From assembly GCA_016490735.1 (NCBI GenBank), contig JAEMWC010000022.1:1985001-2049000 (forward strand): DNA of 64,000 nucleotides, in the 5' to 3' direction. Of the stretch, positions 1-11,800 are shown piece after piece (the first letter of the stretch is position 1; every line of letters begins with the position of its first letter). Source of the DNA: Pachyseris speciosa. Lineage: Eukaryota > Cnidaria > Anthozoa > Scleractinia > Pachyseridae. The notes below the pieces were generated by a model. It searched no databases. It had not been told where the DNA came from and saw nothing but the letters and a program-made list of their open reading frames with translations. Made by a program: the position numbers and the translations under genes.

Positions 1-1186
1 TATCTCAATTCCATCGCAGATCAAAAGTTTTAATACAAAAGATGACGGAAGTTCAATTACGGGTCAGAACACTGAAATAACTTTACTTTAAATTAATTCA
101 CGCAAAACAAGATCGTCCAGGAATCACGTTTAGTTAAAGTCTTCGTTAACGTGTCACGCTTAATTAAAAAACCGCTTATGTGCTCACGTGAAAATGGACT
201 TGAGACGGTCAATCACGAATCACGAATAAATAAAAATTTAAATCATGTTTCACGAGGAAAAAATAGGCTCAATCACGTTTCACGAACAAAGTATAGGGGA
301 CCTCCTTTGTACTGTAGTGGATTGAGAAATGAGGGACCTAATGCGCCTCAGGGCACCGATTGCCGAGGATATCTTTCTGCGTAGTTCTCTGACGTCATTG
401 GACCATGAAAGTCAGGTTTTCTATCAAGTGGTTAGCATTTTTGATGTAAGAATGAAATTCTAGTGATAGATAGAGCTGCTTTCAAGGATTAAATTTACAA
501 GCCCCTTGCTCCCCATCTGCTGCTCCATGCTGTCTTGGGAGAGTGGTTGCAATTTAGTGGCCTCGATAGCTTCGTTTCTCAGGTTCAGAAGGACAGTTCA
601 CGGACACAGGCTCACAGGATCGCACAGTTTTATCGCAAGAGACATTAGAGAGTTTCGGAGCGGTCAGAAAGGCCGTAGACACAAAGTTTCCTTTGAAGTT
701 TGCAGGTGATGATAGCGCAATACTAATTTCAGTTTGTGTCTCCGCATCTTTGAGATTTCGATTCCCAACCTGACACTGGAAATCTTTAACTGTCACCTTT
801 TCGAGATTTCCCCATCGCCATGCAGCCATCGCTGCGGCTTCCTGTTTACTTACGGCCGTACGTGGATAACATTTTCAAGCAGAGCACTAGCTCAAGTTAA
901 ACAAAAAGTTTTTCTTGTGTTTGTTACAATGAAGTAAAAAAAAATTAATGGCGACTTGAATCGGCGACGGGCCGGCGCCGAAAAAAGCGCGCGAAAAAAT
1001 TTTGGCTGACCGGAAGTGAAATTGCACTTGGGTAGCAACCGTGTACCTTAGCAACGAGATACTTCAATGGGCCCTTAAAAACAGTTTTTGACTGTAATTT
1101 AACCTTACTTGAAGCATAAATTTTGATTTACGAGCCCTTCTTAACGAGCAAGATGAAAACTTCGGTTAACTCTTAATCCTAGTCAG
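1..1186. other. Intergenic, no gene recognised
   Basis: No ORF here has a recognisable domain or coherent splice structure. Positions 120-285 contain several loose repeats of an AATCACG/TTTCACGA motif, which looks like a degenerate short tandem array. A GC-rich patch lies near 960-1000. Nothing else is supported. Confidence 0.4.
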
Positions 1187-1850
1187 CGACAAATGACAGT
1201 GGCAAAAAGCTTCCACTATTGTTATCTGCACATTACACATACCATCACAACTCAGCTTCGAGAAGCTTGCGTAACAAGCGCAAGGACTGGAAAGGAAATC
1301 ACGGGTGCGGGAAACATGTGGGAAGAGCGTGGAGCACTCCCACGCACTACCCACGTTTCGCGCGCCCCCTATCAACCCTTCCTCTTTCCCTCTCTACCGC
1401 TTCCCACGCAGGCTACGCTACTGGTTGTAAGGCTGTCTGCTAAGCCCACGACTGACGCGTTAAATGCTCTCCTCCTGTGTTTCACAATTTTGCTCTCGTA
1501 GCTAAGAACAGCTTTTTTGACAAAGAAGATGGGGTTATTCTACAAAAAGTTTGAATTTTCTCTTACCTGAATTTGCAGAAAATTCCAGAGGAGGAGGTAA
1601 AATGTGACCAAAATTCGGCAGTGGCTGCAGCTGCCTTTCTATCAGTGGCTTCGCTGGTTCGGAACAAACAGACACGATTCAGTCTCTGACCGTGTTGTTC
1701 TTGTTGCTGTCGTTGTTCCCGTCATTGCTGGAAATTTATCTTTGTTGTTGTCATTATTCGCCGTCAGTGTTGTTATGGTTACTGCCTATTGCGTTATTGC
1801 TGTTGTTGTCAAAGTTTGCTCCAGTGTCTCTCTTGTTACAATTTGTTTCG
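1187..1850 (-). pseudogene. Broken duplicate of an espin exon plus adjoining intron
   Basis: This stretch aligns in the same orientation with 21826-22540, the 3' part of the large espin exon and the intron beyond it. Shared landmarks are the AATGACAGTGGCAAAA start, the GC-rich core near 1300-1430, the splice-donor region near 1560, the segment encoding the PPPLEF-type end of the exon, and the Asn-codon-rich tract (GTTGTT on this strand). About 100 bp of the exon around 22287-22385 is missing here, and the poly-Asn tract is rearranged. Because the copy runs from intron through donor into exon, it is a DNA-level duplication and not a retrocopy. No intact frame remains. Confidence 0.7.
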
Positions 1851-2722
1851 CGCTTGTTCGTTTGTTTGTGTCTGTACGAATATTTTAAAGGCGGGGGGGG
1901 GGGGAGGTTCACGGCTAGGCGCATATGCAAACTATAATCTTAACCCATTCGATTTTATTGTTTATAAAAAAAATCGGAAGTGTGCAGATGACTCTCACTG
2001 TAAATTTGCTTTTGAAAATTTCGCAGTCAGTCGCAAAAACGTGGCGATAAAGGTGTGATTGTTCATTAGAATTCATTTTGAATGTTATGACTCCATTCGC
2101 TAAGTACTTTTTAGTATTCGTATCAACCACAAGTTATATCAGTAATCACGGGCTGTAGTTTGTGCAATTAGCCATACGGCTACACGAAGGTTAGCAGAAT
2201 GACAATTTTCACGGAAGATGTCACCCGATTTACAGAGAAAATGAGGAATTTAGTATTGAATTTATTCTTCGGGCCAAAGGTTTTATTCTGGACCGGACGC
2301 ACGAGTTTTGTACTCGCATCTGATTGGTTTCTAAACAATAGAATTGAGTAAACCACACATAGCTTGCACATGCGCCAAACCATGAAACTATCCTTTAACA
2401 TTACAATGTCTCGTTTGTTTCACACCTCTATTCTTTATTTCGCCATAAGCCACACACATACTCACACACACACACCCAAAAAAAAAATATACAATGTAAC
2501 ATGCGATATACAGTGCACAAATTATTATAACAAAAATAAAATAAATATACTAATTAATGATTAGATATGTAAGATATGGCTATGGCAAGGAAGCCTATAT
2601 AGAAGCCGAGGGCTTATGGACTATAGGCGTCCTAAGAATATGGAGTGAATGATGTGAATTTCGTGAACTGAATATGTGATAAGAATGTGATGCATTTTAT
2701 TAAAAAAGGAAAAAAAGCACAG
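1851..2722. other. Intergenic with simple repeats
   Basis: Contains a poly-G run at about 1891-1902 and a CA/CACA microsatellite near 2452-2478 followed by poly-A. AT-rich; no supported gene. Confidence 0.4.
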
Positions 2723-2800
2723 TATAAAACGAGACAAAAACAGTGCGTTTGTCACCTCGATGAAACAAGCACGTGTGTACTTGTTTTTTCTGCTATAAAA
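2723..2800 (+). promoter_or_regulatory. Candidate core promoter of the H-type lectin gene
   Basis: Two TATAAAA boxes (2723-2729 and 2794-2800) lie 153 and 82 bp upstream of the chosen ATG at 2882. Each is followed by an AGTGCGTT motif, so the promoter region itself looks like a small duplication. Function is inferred from position and sequence only. Confidence 0.35.
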
Positions 2801-2881
2801 CAGTGCGTTCGGCTCACACGTATCACACTTTCTGCTTTCAGTTGCTGTGGTCGAGTGGATTATTCAAAGGTTTCTTCAATC

Positions 2882-5800
2882 ATGGGAAGTCTTGCCATTC
2901 TGGGTTTTATCACTTTCGTTCTTTATTCAGCACCGATTTCAGGTAACCCGTGACACGTTTACTATAACTTGTTATTCGAAGGTTTACAGGCAGTAGCTTA
3001 ATGTTCACTAATTTAGTTGGCCCTGGGTTATTTCAACTTTCCGCCGCGCAGAGAGCTATGACAAGACTTTTGAACGTTCATTTCTGAAGGTTCGCGGCCA
3101 TCTTTTGCACTTTAGCGAGGTAATCACAAGTTTGAGTTAAAAGTTTTTAATGAAATCTTAGATTAAGACATGTTTGCACGCTGTGGTTTTAAACATCTTG
3201 GTTGAATTTTTTGAATTTATTGATCGTATACTGCTTTCAATTCGTACCGAGTTGCGAGGCCATGCTTTCATTATTTCTTCCAGCATGATTCGAGCAAAAT
3301 CCTTTCCTTTCACGAACCTTTTCAAACCAACTCAAGTGTTTTCCGCTTAGCATTTCAAGCAAACAATCCCTTTGCAAAGACAAAGCAGATTCCGGTCTCA
3401 TCAGATCTGTTCTGGGAGTTCGAAAGGTGATAAGCTAACCCACGATTAAAAGTTAACCAAGGTTTTCATCTTGCTCGCTGATAATTTTTTTGAAGGGAGT
3501 TTTCCGCTGAAGGTTAAAACTGATGTCATACTGGACAACTGTTAACGCGACAGGTGCGCGCTGAACCTTTGACGCAACATTTTATTGCAGCAACGCGTCG
3601 CGGTTTCTTTATGCATTTGGATTGGTGGGGAAATGCAATCATGACAATGGGATTGCTTTCTTTAACACTGGAACATACAATTTCTTAACAGGAAAACTGC
3701 AATATGGCCAGTTGTATGCCTCCTTCTATGGGGATGAAGACTTCAAATGCAAACGCTACGATTTTGATCCGAGATCTGCACCCAGCAACGACGTACATGT
3801 TCATCTACGATTGAGGCTGGACGCTTACCAAGCCGCGGTGTCCTGGGTTGAGTCAGTCTCCAGCACTGGGTAAGTAGCTTTTAAATGCATTCAAAAGACG
3901 AAAAAACTCCAGCGAAACCAATGTTGGTAAATAAAAGTTGGCGCATATGGATGTAGCGTTCTAACAGCAATAGTAAGGCAAACATTTTCGCAAATTGTGA
4001 AGAATACAATTTCCAAACTTTAAACCACACTTCCAGTTTCAACTAGCTTTTGTTCTCACAAAGGAAATTATTTTGGTTGTAAGAGAAGGTTTTACAAACT
4101 GGAATCCCAGAAAAGAAAAAGGTTGTGGTTACGGTGAACGGAAATTCAGGGAACTGTTTCACGTTTGAAGCTTCCAACAGCCAGGAAAGAATACCTCGTT
4201 GAAAAGCTATTTTATAATGATTCTATTATAGCTTTACTGGATGTGTGGCAATCTCTGGACCCATAGCACCCGGACAAACTCTTACGGTATACTTGACGTG
4301 GATAGCCTTTGAACCCTCTGACGTTAGCAGCAGTGTTGGCCTGGTCAGAGAGGAGAGCATAATTTCTTGGACGACTGGAACAAAATGCATAGAAATTTGT
4401 ACTGATAACACGGTAAGGAGTACAGATTAATAACCTTCGTCAGTTTAGAGCAATTTATAATTGAGTGTTGTCGAACCAAAACCAAATCAATTACTCTAGC
4501 CAATCACAACAGAAGCAAGCAGCACAATTAACCAATCAGAGTTCGAAACAATTACGTGTAACCGGCGCCAAGCGCGGGACTGAAAATGCGCTCGTGCAAG
4601 TAACGATTGGTTTAATTGGCTTTGTATATGTATCTCATTAGTTAAGAAAGTGGCGTGAATATTTTTATAACTAAACACAAGGCGAAGTATTTAGCAAAAT
4701 CAAAGCAAACGAGGATTACTTTCGACACTCGATTGAAAGCCATTCTCAAATACGTTTTTATATGAAACATTGAGAGCACGTGAAAGGAATTAAAGTTTTC
4801 GAGGCTGCAAAGCGCGTGACTAGAGCTGCATTCCTTCTGGGTAAATCGCCCTGCTTGCCCATCAACCCCTCACCCTCTTCAAGTTGAAAATATGTCGACA
4901 GTCCTGGCGTTTCTTTATATGTCATGCAGCCTTTCTCTTTTTGAAATTCCAGATCACCTCTTGTAAGGCGACACGGTTTAAAACAGACTCCACATCAGTT
5001 CATTTCATCGCCATCATTAGAATAAAGTAATTGGCCTCCAGTTTACTGGAATACCTGTACAGATAACAAAAGAAAATGTGTCACGGAGATTATCGGGCTT
5101 TATACTTAAGGGTAATTAACATTTCTCATACAAATACGTAGCACCACTCTTACTAACATGTTTTTATCTTGCAGTTCAATACCACACCGCTGGTCTTTAC
5201 GACGGTCGTCCACACTCTTCCATTGAAGAACATTCATGATGCCGCAAGCGTGTGGGCAGAGGAAGTCACTAACACCAACTTCACAGTCTGCCTTCGTGAA
5301 TTGAAGAACTTCGATGGCGTCCACGAAAACATCAAAGTGGTAAGTGATGAATACGAGGTTCGCAAAACTGTAATCTGCATACCTTAAAGTATTAGGGAAC
5401 ATAAGTAACAACGATGGTGACGACAACGACAACGCCACAAAAAAAGCAAAAGCAATCGCTCTGCACGTGCATTTTACATTTTGGTACATTTCTTTTGCCG
5501 TCCTCTTCAAAACAACAACATGCAATGACTATGTTAAGATTTTGTGCAGGCAGGACGTAATCACATGACGGTAATTTTTCTTTTCTTCAGCGCTGTTATA
5601 TACATACTTTATACTCAATGCAAACAATAACTGGCATGACCAAGTTGATTACTGCTTTTTAGTGAAATCCCAAAATGTGACCTTCTTAGACCATGGATGA
5701 CGTAGTCATGCCATGAGGTATCGAAGACAGGCTTATGGCACTCACTAACTCGATTCTTATTAATTTATTCATTAAACTTGGATGAAACATTTCTTCGTGT

Positions 5801-8800
5801 GGGCGAGAATACATCACAACCAGTCTAGTATAAGTTTGATAAGACTCTTTAAAAGAGGTTGCATTACTAGTCAAATGTAGATAGCAATTAGTGTGGCAAG
5901 ATGCGTCCATGAGCTGGCTGAAGAGGAGCCTCTTATTAAAACAAATCTTCAAACAGTTCTTTCCTATTTTTATCGTATAAGTTGTTCTAACTTAGAGTCC
6001 ATAAATGAACTCTCTCAAGTGTCGCCATTCATTGATTTCCTGTGCTGATGCTATACTATTTAGATCCACGAACAAGTGTTTCTAACAATTTAGTCGTGCA
6101 TGTTTCATCATTCAGAACAACGCTATCAAAAGCTCTTTACTAATGGGCTACAAGGTGTTTTTGAAGTATTCCTTCTATAAGCGAAATCCTGAATCATGAC
6201 CACTTTACCTACTGAAAGCTATTGGAGAGGGCTGTGCTGTAACATATGTAATATTGAGCATTGTGTTGTAACTTAACTAATGGATCCAATCCCCACTGAA
6301 GTGTGGCCATTCAAAAGAGAGCAAAAGTTGTCTAGAACAATAACGTCCCGTTCTTTTCATTTTCATTTACTTTTCACTGATTTATTGTTAATATAAAGGT
6401 AGACTTGCGACAAGTCGACCTCCTTAAGTCTCGCAGCAAAAAAGCCGAGAGGAGCGAGCCTTTTAGGACGAAGGACTTTAACTTACAAAAGTCTGATGTA
6501 AAGGAGGTTAGTTTCTGAAACTGTGATGTTGCGTTGGTGAGGGAGTGAAACACGAAAATTTATCTTTCAAATCGGCACTCTCAATCCCCACGGTATCAAC
6601 GAGCGCTTTTCATTCAATTAGTTTATTCCTGTTTTTCACGTTACCGTGTTACCACCAATAGCGTAGCTCTATATTCTTTATATAAGCCATACACAACCTA
6701 CAATTCCCCGATTCGCTCTGACAAAGAGCTAACGCTCGAAACGTCACCTTTTTGAATCCCTGTATGGTGGTCAATTTACAACTCCTTTGATAAACCAGAT
6801 TTTCGTATTTTATTATGTTTCCCTTGCTCTCTTTCACTTCTCCCATACCAAGTAAAAGTTGAACGTTAAAAATTGAAGGGATACTCGCCCGTCTGACGAA
6901 ACTATTTCTCTTTCAGAATGTTTTGGCGCTGTCATCCATGCCTGTTAGCTGGCCAATTCCAATTTACAATGGAATAAAATTTGAAAATAACGATTTTCCA
7001 TCTGATAGTACAAGTTACAGCTTTTGCAAGGTGGGTTGACGTCCACATACCCGATGAACAACCCCTTTTCAACTTCAAATTTCCGCTTAAATTCGTTACC
7101 ACTGCATATCCTTTGATCAATGTTGTACGATATCACCATGCCTTGCCAGTCCACGTCGCAGCTCGATACAGTCTGCTATATTTCTCAAGCAGTTTAAGGC
7201 CTGGGTTTCGAGAATGTTGAGACATATAGTTGATCGCCAATATCTTTCCCCAGATTGCTTACAATCAGATGAAACTTTCCCTGAAGATAAATCTTGTTGT
7301 CCTCTTTTGCCTTAACGTATAGTTTCAATCACGTGACCAGTCACACGATCAAAATTTCAAAAACTCTTAAATCAGCGATCTGGTGGCGGACTTTATGTTT
7401 ACAGATTAACAAATCAGAGTTTCCGATGGAAATGCAACATATCTAACTTTACACGCTTGGATTGATTGTTCATGAGTTTTAGTTTTTAAATTATTAACAG
7501 CCAAAGGTAGAATTCTGGGCATAAAAATGACCTTTTGTCATGAATAAGAAACGCGTTTTTATTCGATATTATATCCTACAACCGTCACCTACTCCTTAAA
7601 TAAGTGATTTTTTTGTTCAATGAAATGGTCACGTGACACGTTACGTGATCTATGTTAACGTCTATTATACTTGAAAATGTTAAGGAAGATGAAAACCATT
7701 TTATCAAATTAACGCCCCTGACCCAGGCCTTAAACTGCTAAGTTGTTACACTTGAACGATATCGTCATTTCAATCGTGTCGCGTAAGAGGAATGAATGAA
7801 TGATGAACGAAGGAACGAACGAAGAATTTAATGTCAGTTATGATTGTAAGTCGAGGGAATATTCTCTCTACTAATAAAGAAAATATGTACAGTGATATTG
7901 GACGTGATGCCCAACAAAGAGAATAACCAGCGCACGCTGTTGTCCTCCAAGGAACTTAGGTCCAGTTCTCGAACAAGACCCATTAGGGATGCATTGTTTC
8001 TTCGGCGGAGAATACGTTATTCCTCATTTTTGGAAGTAAGTACCCCAGGGAGTGTTTATTAGACGTGAAAGTCTTAACAAATATACTCAAGGTAACTTTA
8101 AAACTTTACGAATGTAATCACTACAGAACAGTAAGCCATTATAATTATCTGGGGAAAACGTTTAGGATAAAATACTTTTCCACCGATCTCGTATCTAACG
8201 TTTTATCCCTTTTTGTTTTCTCTTCTGTTCAGGAAATCTGCTTTCCAAAACCATTTTACACCATACCCAGGGTTGTCACTACAGCTGCTCATGACAAAAA
8301 CACCATTGAACCCGACCATAATGCTATCTCTGAATGGGTGAAGGTACGTATATGCGTCGCCATGATATGTGAGATCCGTTGCCATTTCTATAGGATCTTC
8401 ACCCCTAGCATGCGTGCGTGGCAGGCGCTGGAAAAAAACAAGGAAAGGGCGAAACGGGCGCGCGCGCTCTCCCCTCGCTTCGCGCGCTCTCCCCTCGCTT
8501 CGCGCGCGCTACCACTATCTCCCTTCCCTTCCCCTTTCTAGCGTCTGCCACGCAGGCTACTTCATCCAAAGCCATGAACTTTCCAGCTTAAAGTTTTGCA
8601 CTTCGCAGCTTTTGACTTGTGATTTGACCCTGAAGAGAGCAGTCACTGCAAAAATTCCTTCACCTTGAGATCGATAGTGGAATGCCCTCTACAGCTGTTT
8701 TTTGAGTTTCCTCACCAAGTGACTTGATTTGCTAAGGCAGAGGCATATCGTTGTTGAAACAGTTTTGTTTCATGGTGGGCACACTTCATCAACAAGTTCT

Positions 8801-11800
8801 TTATAAACACTAAACATAGCTATCTTTTGGTTTTGGAGGCTAGCTATCGTTGCATTTGTGACTTAATTATCCAGCTTCCATATGGATGTAAGTGCCAAGA
8901 GCCAACTTACCGTGACCTTCAGCCGTTAGCGTATCTTTAATCTTTAATCATTATTTATACACGGTAAACAATTCATCAGGTATCCTAAAACCTAAAATCC
9001 TAATCCTAATATTACCTTAACTTACTAATATTACCTTAACAATATACTACTTATAAACCTGTTTTCCATGAATGCCGTGTGTTTAAAAATTAAGATATAG
9101 AAGGCGTTTAAATTGATTTAATGAATCAGAATCTCTAATGTTACAGGGTAAACTCTTCCAGAGGACTGCGCCGCTGTAACTAAAACTATTTTTTCATGTA
9201 ATTAGTTCTCGGAAAGGACACAAGTTTGTTAACTGAGTACCTCAGAGCATAGTTTGACTCAATTCGCGATGAAAATTTAGACGAGATATTTAGGAACCAG
9301 ACCGTTTAAAGACTTGAAAACCATTAGGACTTTCTGAATAAAAAACCTATCTGCAAATTTGAAATAGTATAGTGGATCTAACGCACGAAGTATGCAAGTG
9401 AAATTAGGTTTTGACTTGAGCTGCAGAAACATCACGCCCAAAACATAGCCTAGACTACTGTCCCACACTTAACAATGTATTCAGTCAAATACTCATTATC
9501 CTGTGTATTTGTTTTCAGTCGGTCTCTGAGACAACGCTCACAGTTTGTTTAAAGGACATCCAGCGATATGACGCGACTCACGACCCCGTTACAGTCAACT
9601 ACATGGCTATAGGACGTGAGTATTTACCGGAAATAACTTCATATTCAGTACCAAGGTTACAATGAAATACGCAATTGGAATATCTTTCCAATTGTTTTAA
9701 ACGTAAACAACAATATCTGAAAAGAATGTTTTACCAAGATTCCACTCGGAGTTGTGTATTAATACCATTCAATTTCTTAAACCAAAAACACATCATTTCT
9801 GAGGTCTGATGTAAATAACCATTAATCATAGTGAAGATGATAAAATCATCCTCACCTACTGATTGGGCAGCGAGAGCCCCATTTAGTGGGTTGATGGGAA
9901 GGTTCTGACCGAAACAAGGTCCTTTATACCACTGTGGAATGCAAAAAGGAGTCTCGGAAATATTGTGAACTACTGGTACGTTATAATAAAGATAAGTTTC
10001 CAGAGTAGCAAAAATGATCAGAAACGTCTGAAACAAAGGGCGTAAAGATTAGTGAGTGCATGGTCCTCGGTACACCAGGGACGCTTATCAGTGTTGGCCC
10101 TAAAATCAAACCTCATATTCTCCTCAGTCGTCTTCATACACTCGTCATGATACCTGCTGGGAGTAATTCTCTTCACATCAGGGCATCTCGTCTTTTATCA
10201 TTTTCTTCATTGTCATGAAGGTCGGGAGAAGTCAACATACTTGTTACTGAAGGATTAATGCTCACTGTGCGGTTTATATTTTCAGATATTGACCCGTGCT
10301 ACCATGTTAGCTGTGGAGCAAATAAATATTGTCTGGTTAATCAGGTTGACATGACTCATGCTTGCGAGTGCCGTACGTGCATTGGAAGTTCATCTCCGTT
10401 CTCGTTTTCCCAACCAGTGTGTGATACCCATAATGTCACCCACAACACAAGATGTGAACTCGACAGAATGATTTGCCTTGGGAAGACCATCGCCTCTTGG
10501 CATCACAACGGCGCATGTCAATGTTAGTGTAGTATGCTTTTCACATGAGTTGTGAATAGAATGCATACTCCATAGTACCGGTCAGGTTACACACTTAGTT
10601 TTGTGTATATAAAGTGCCAAACGATCTTACATAAGTTTTACTAAGTTTCAAAAAAAATTTTTTTGAGAAGAGTCGTATCCCCATCCACTACACCAATAAT
10701 TGGTAGCTGCTGAGGCAGGCAATTTTTAACAAATTTATGTGTCGCCATGTGAAAGCTAACCATTTCGGGTCAGCTCTTAAACCTTAATCACTAGAGATCA
10801 GTGCCTAACCCAGCAGTTATTCTCTGCCTAAACGGTAGAGTGTTGTTTATCTGCCAATGCGGGTTAACACTGAGGCTGTCAGGTATTGCCATGAAACGGC
10901 ACCAAATGTCTCCTTAACAGTGAACCAAACAACGGACCGAACGCGGTTCAGAATCTTGGGGAGTATCTACTGCAACTATGTCGCATCGCGTGATAAAACT
11001 GTTTACGAGCAACAGTAATATTTTGACCAACAACGAGCGTAGTGCTGTCCCATGCAGTGTGTCAGGAAAACTTGTGATAGACTCACCGGGAGATTTCTGG
11101 AACGTTGCTTAACTTAACGCATTCCTATGTCGGATTTTGGTTTTGCCTCAGAAAACTCACGCTTCTTTCTCCGCCAGCCAATGAGAACTTAGCCCACCGA
11201 AAGTGTATTGTAAATACAGTACAACTCCAGTAACTCGAACTCTGAAGGGAAACGAAAAACTGTTCAAGTTAGCGAGGTTTCGAGTTATCGGAGTCGATGA
11301 AAATATTAAGTTTTCCAGGCAGCACTTCGGTATACAATACAGTGCAAATTGAACTTATTTCACGAAAAACTAATACATTTTGTAACAACTGTAACGATTA
11401 TCCATTCTTACGACAATGCAACACTGTGAATGTAACTTCGTTTATTTAATACACTCAATTTAAGTTCCCTTTTGCGTCGGGGTCCTTCCAGTCTTTGTTA
11501 TAGTGTTAGAATTCGATCACAAGATAAGAAAAGCTAAAGGGATATCTCAATGGGCTTCCGTGGCGAGTTATAAGAACCAGAAATTCGAGTTTTCGTGGTA
11601 AATTTTGATCAAGGGAAACGAAATTTAGTTCGAGTTAGTGGGGTTTTCGAGTTATCCGAGTTCGAGTTAACCGAGTAAAAATGACTGAAAAGCTGGGTCA
11701 AATCCAAGGGAATTGAGACTCAGTTCGAGTTAGCGGGGGAATTCCAGTTATCCGAGTTCGAGTTACCGGGGTTCTACTGTAGTTCACTCCAGAAACCATA

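Larger units (their letters stand above)
3692..9615 (+). other. Lectin triplet 1 (H-type lectin domains 1-3, exons 2-7)
   Basis: Domain 1 spans exons 2-3 (residues about 21-140; AVSWVESV, then FTGCVAI). Domain 2 spans exons 4-5 (141-233; SVWAEEV, FTVCLREL, NFDG). Domain 3 spans exons 6-7 (234-302; ISEWVK, LTVCLKDI). Exon 7 ends in phase 1 just after a YMAIG-type last strand. Each lectin domain is therefore split by an intron, at a position repeated in the second triplet. Confidence 0.8.

Noticed and set aside
1604..1888. 94-codon plus-strand frame rich in Val/Leu resembling membrane segments
   Set aside because: Same shadow effect in the espin duplicate; the hydrophobic run is reversed poly-Asn coding DNA.
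3591..3691. Longer lectin exon 2 starting at 3591
   Set aside because: The frame is open but the junction with exon 1 is out of phase; the acceptor at 3690-3691 restores it.
9731..10036. 101-codon reverse frame in lectin intron 7
   Set aside because: No recognised domain, no splice partners and antisense to a supported gene; kept only as a curiosity.
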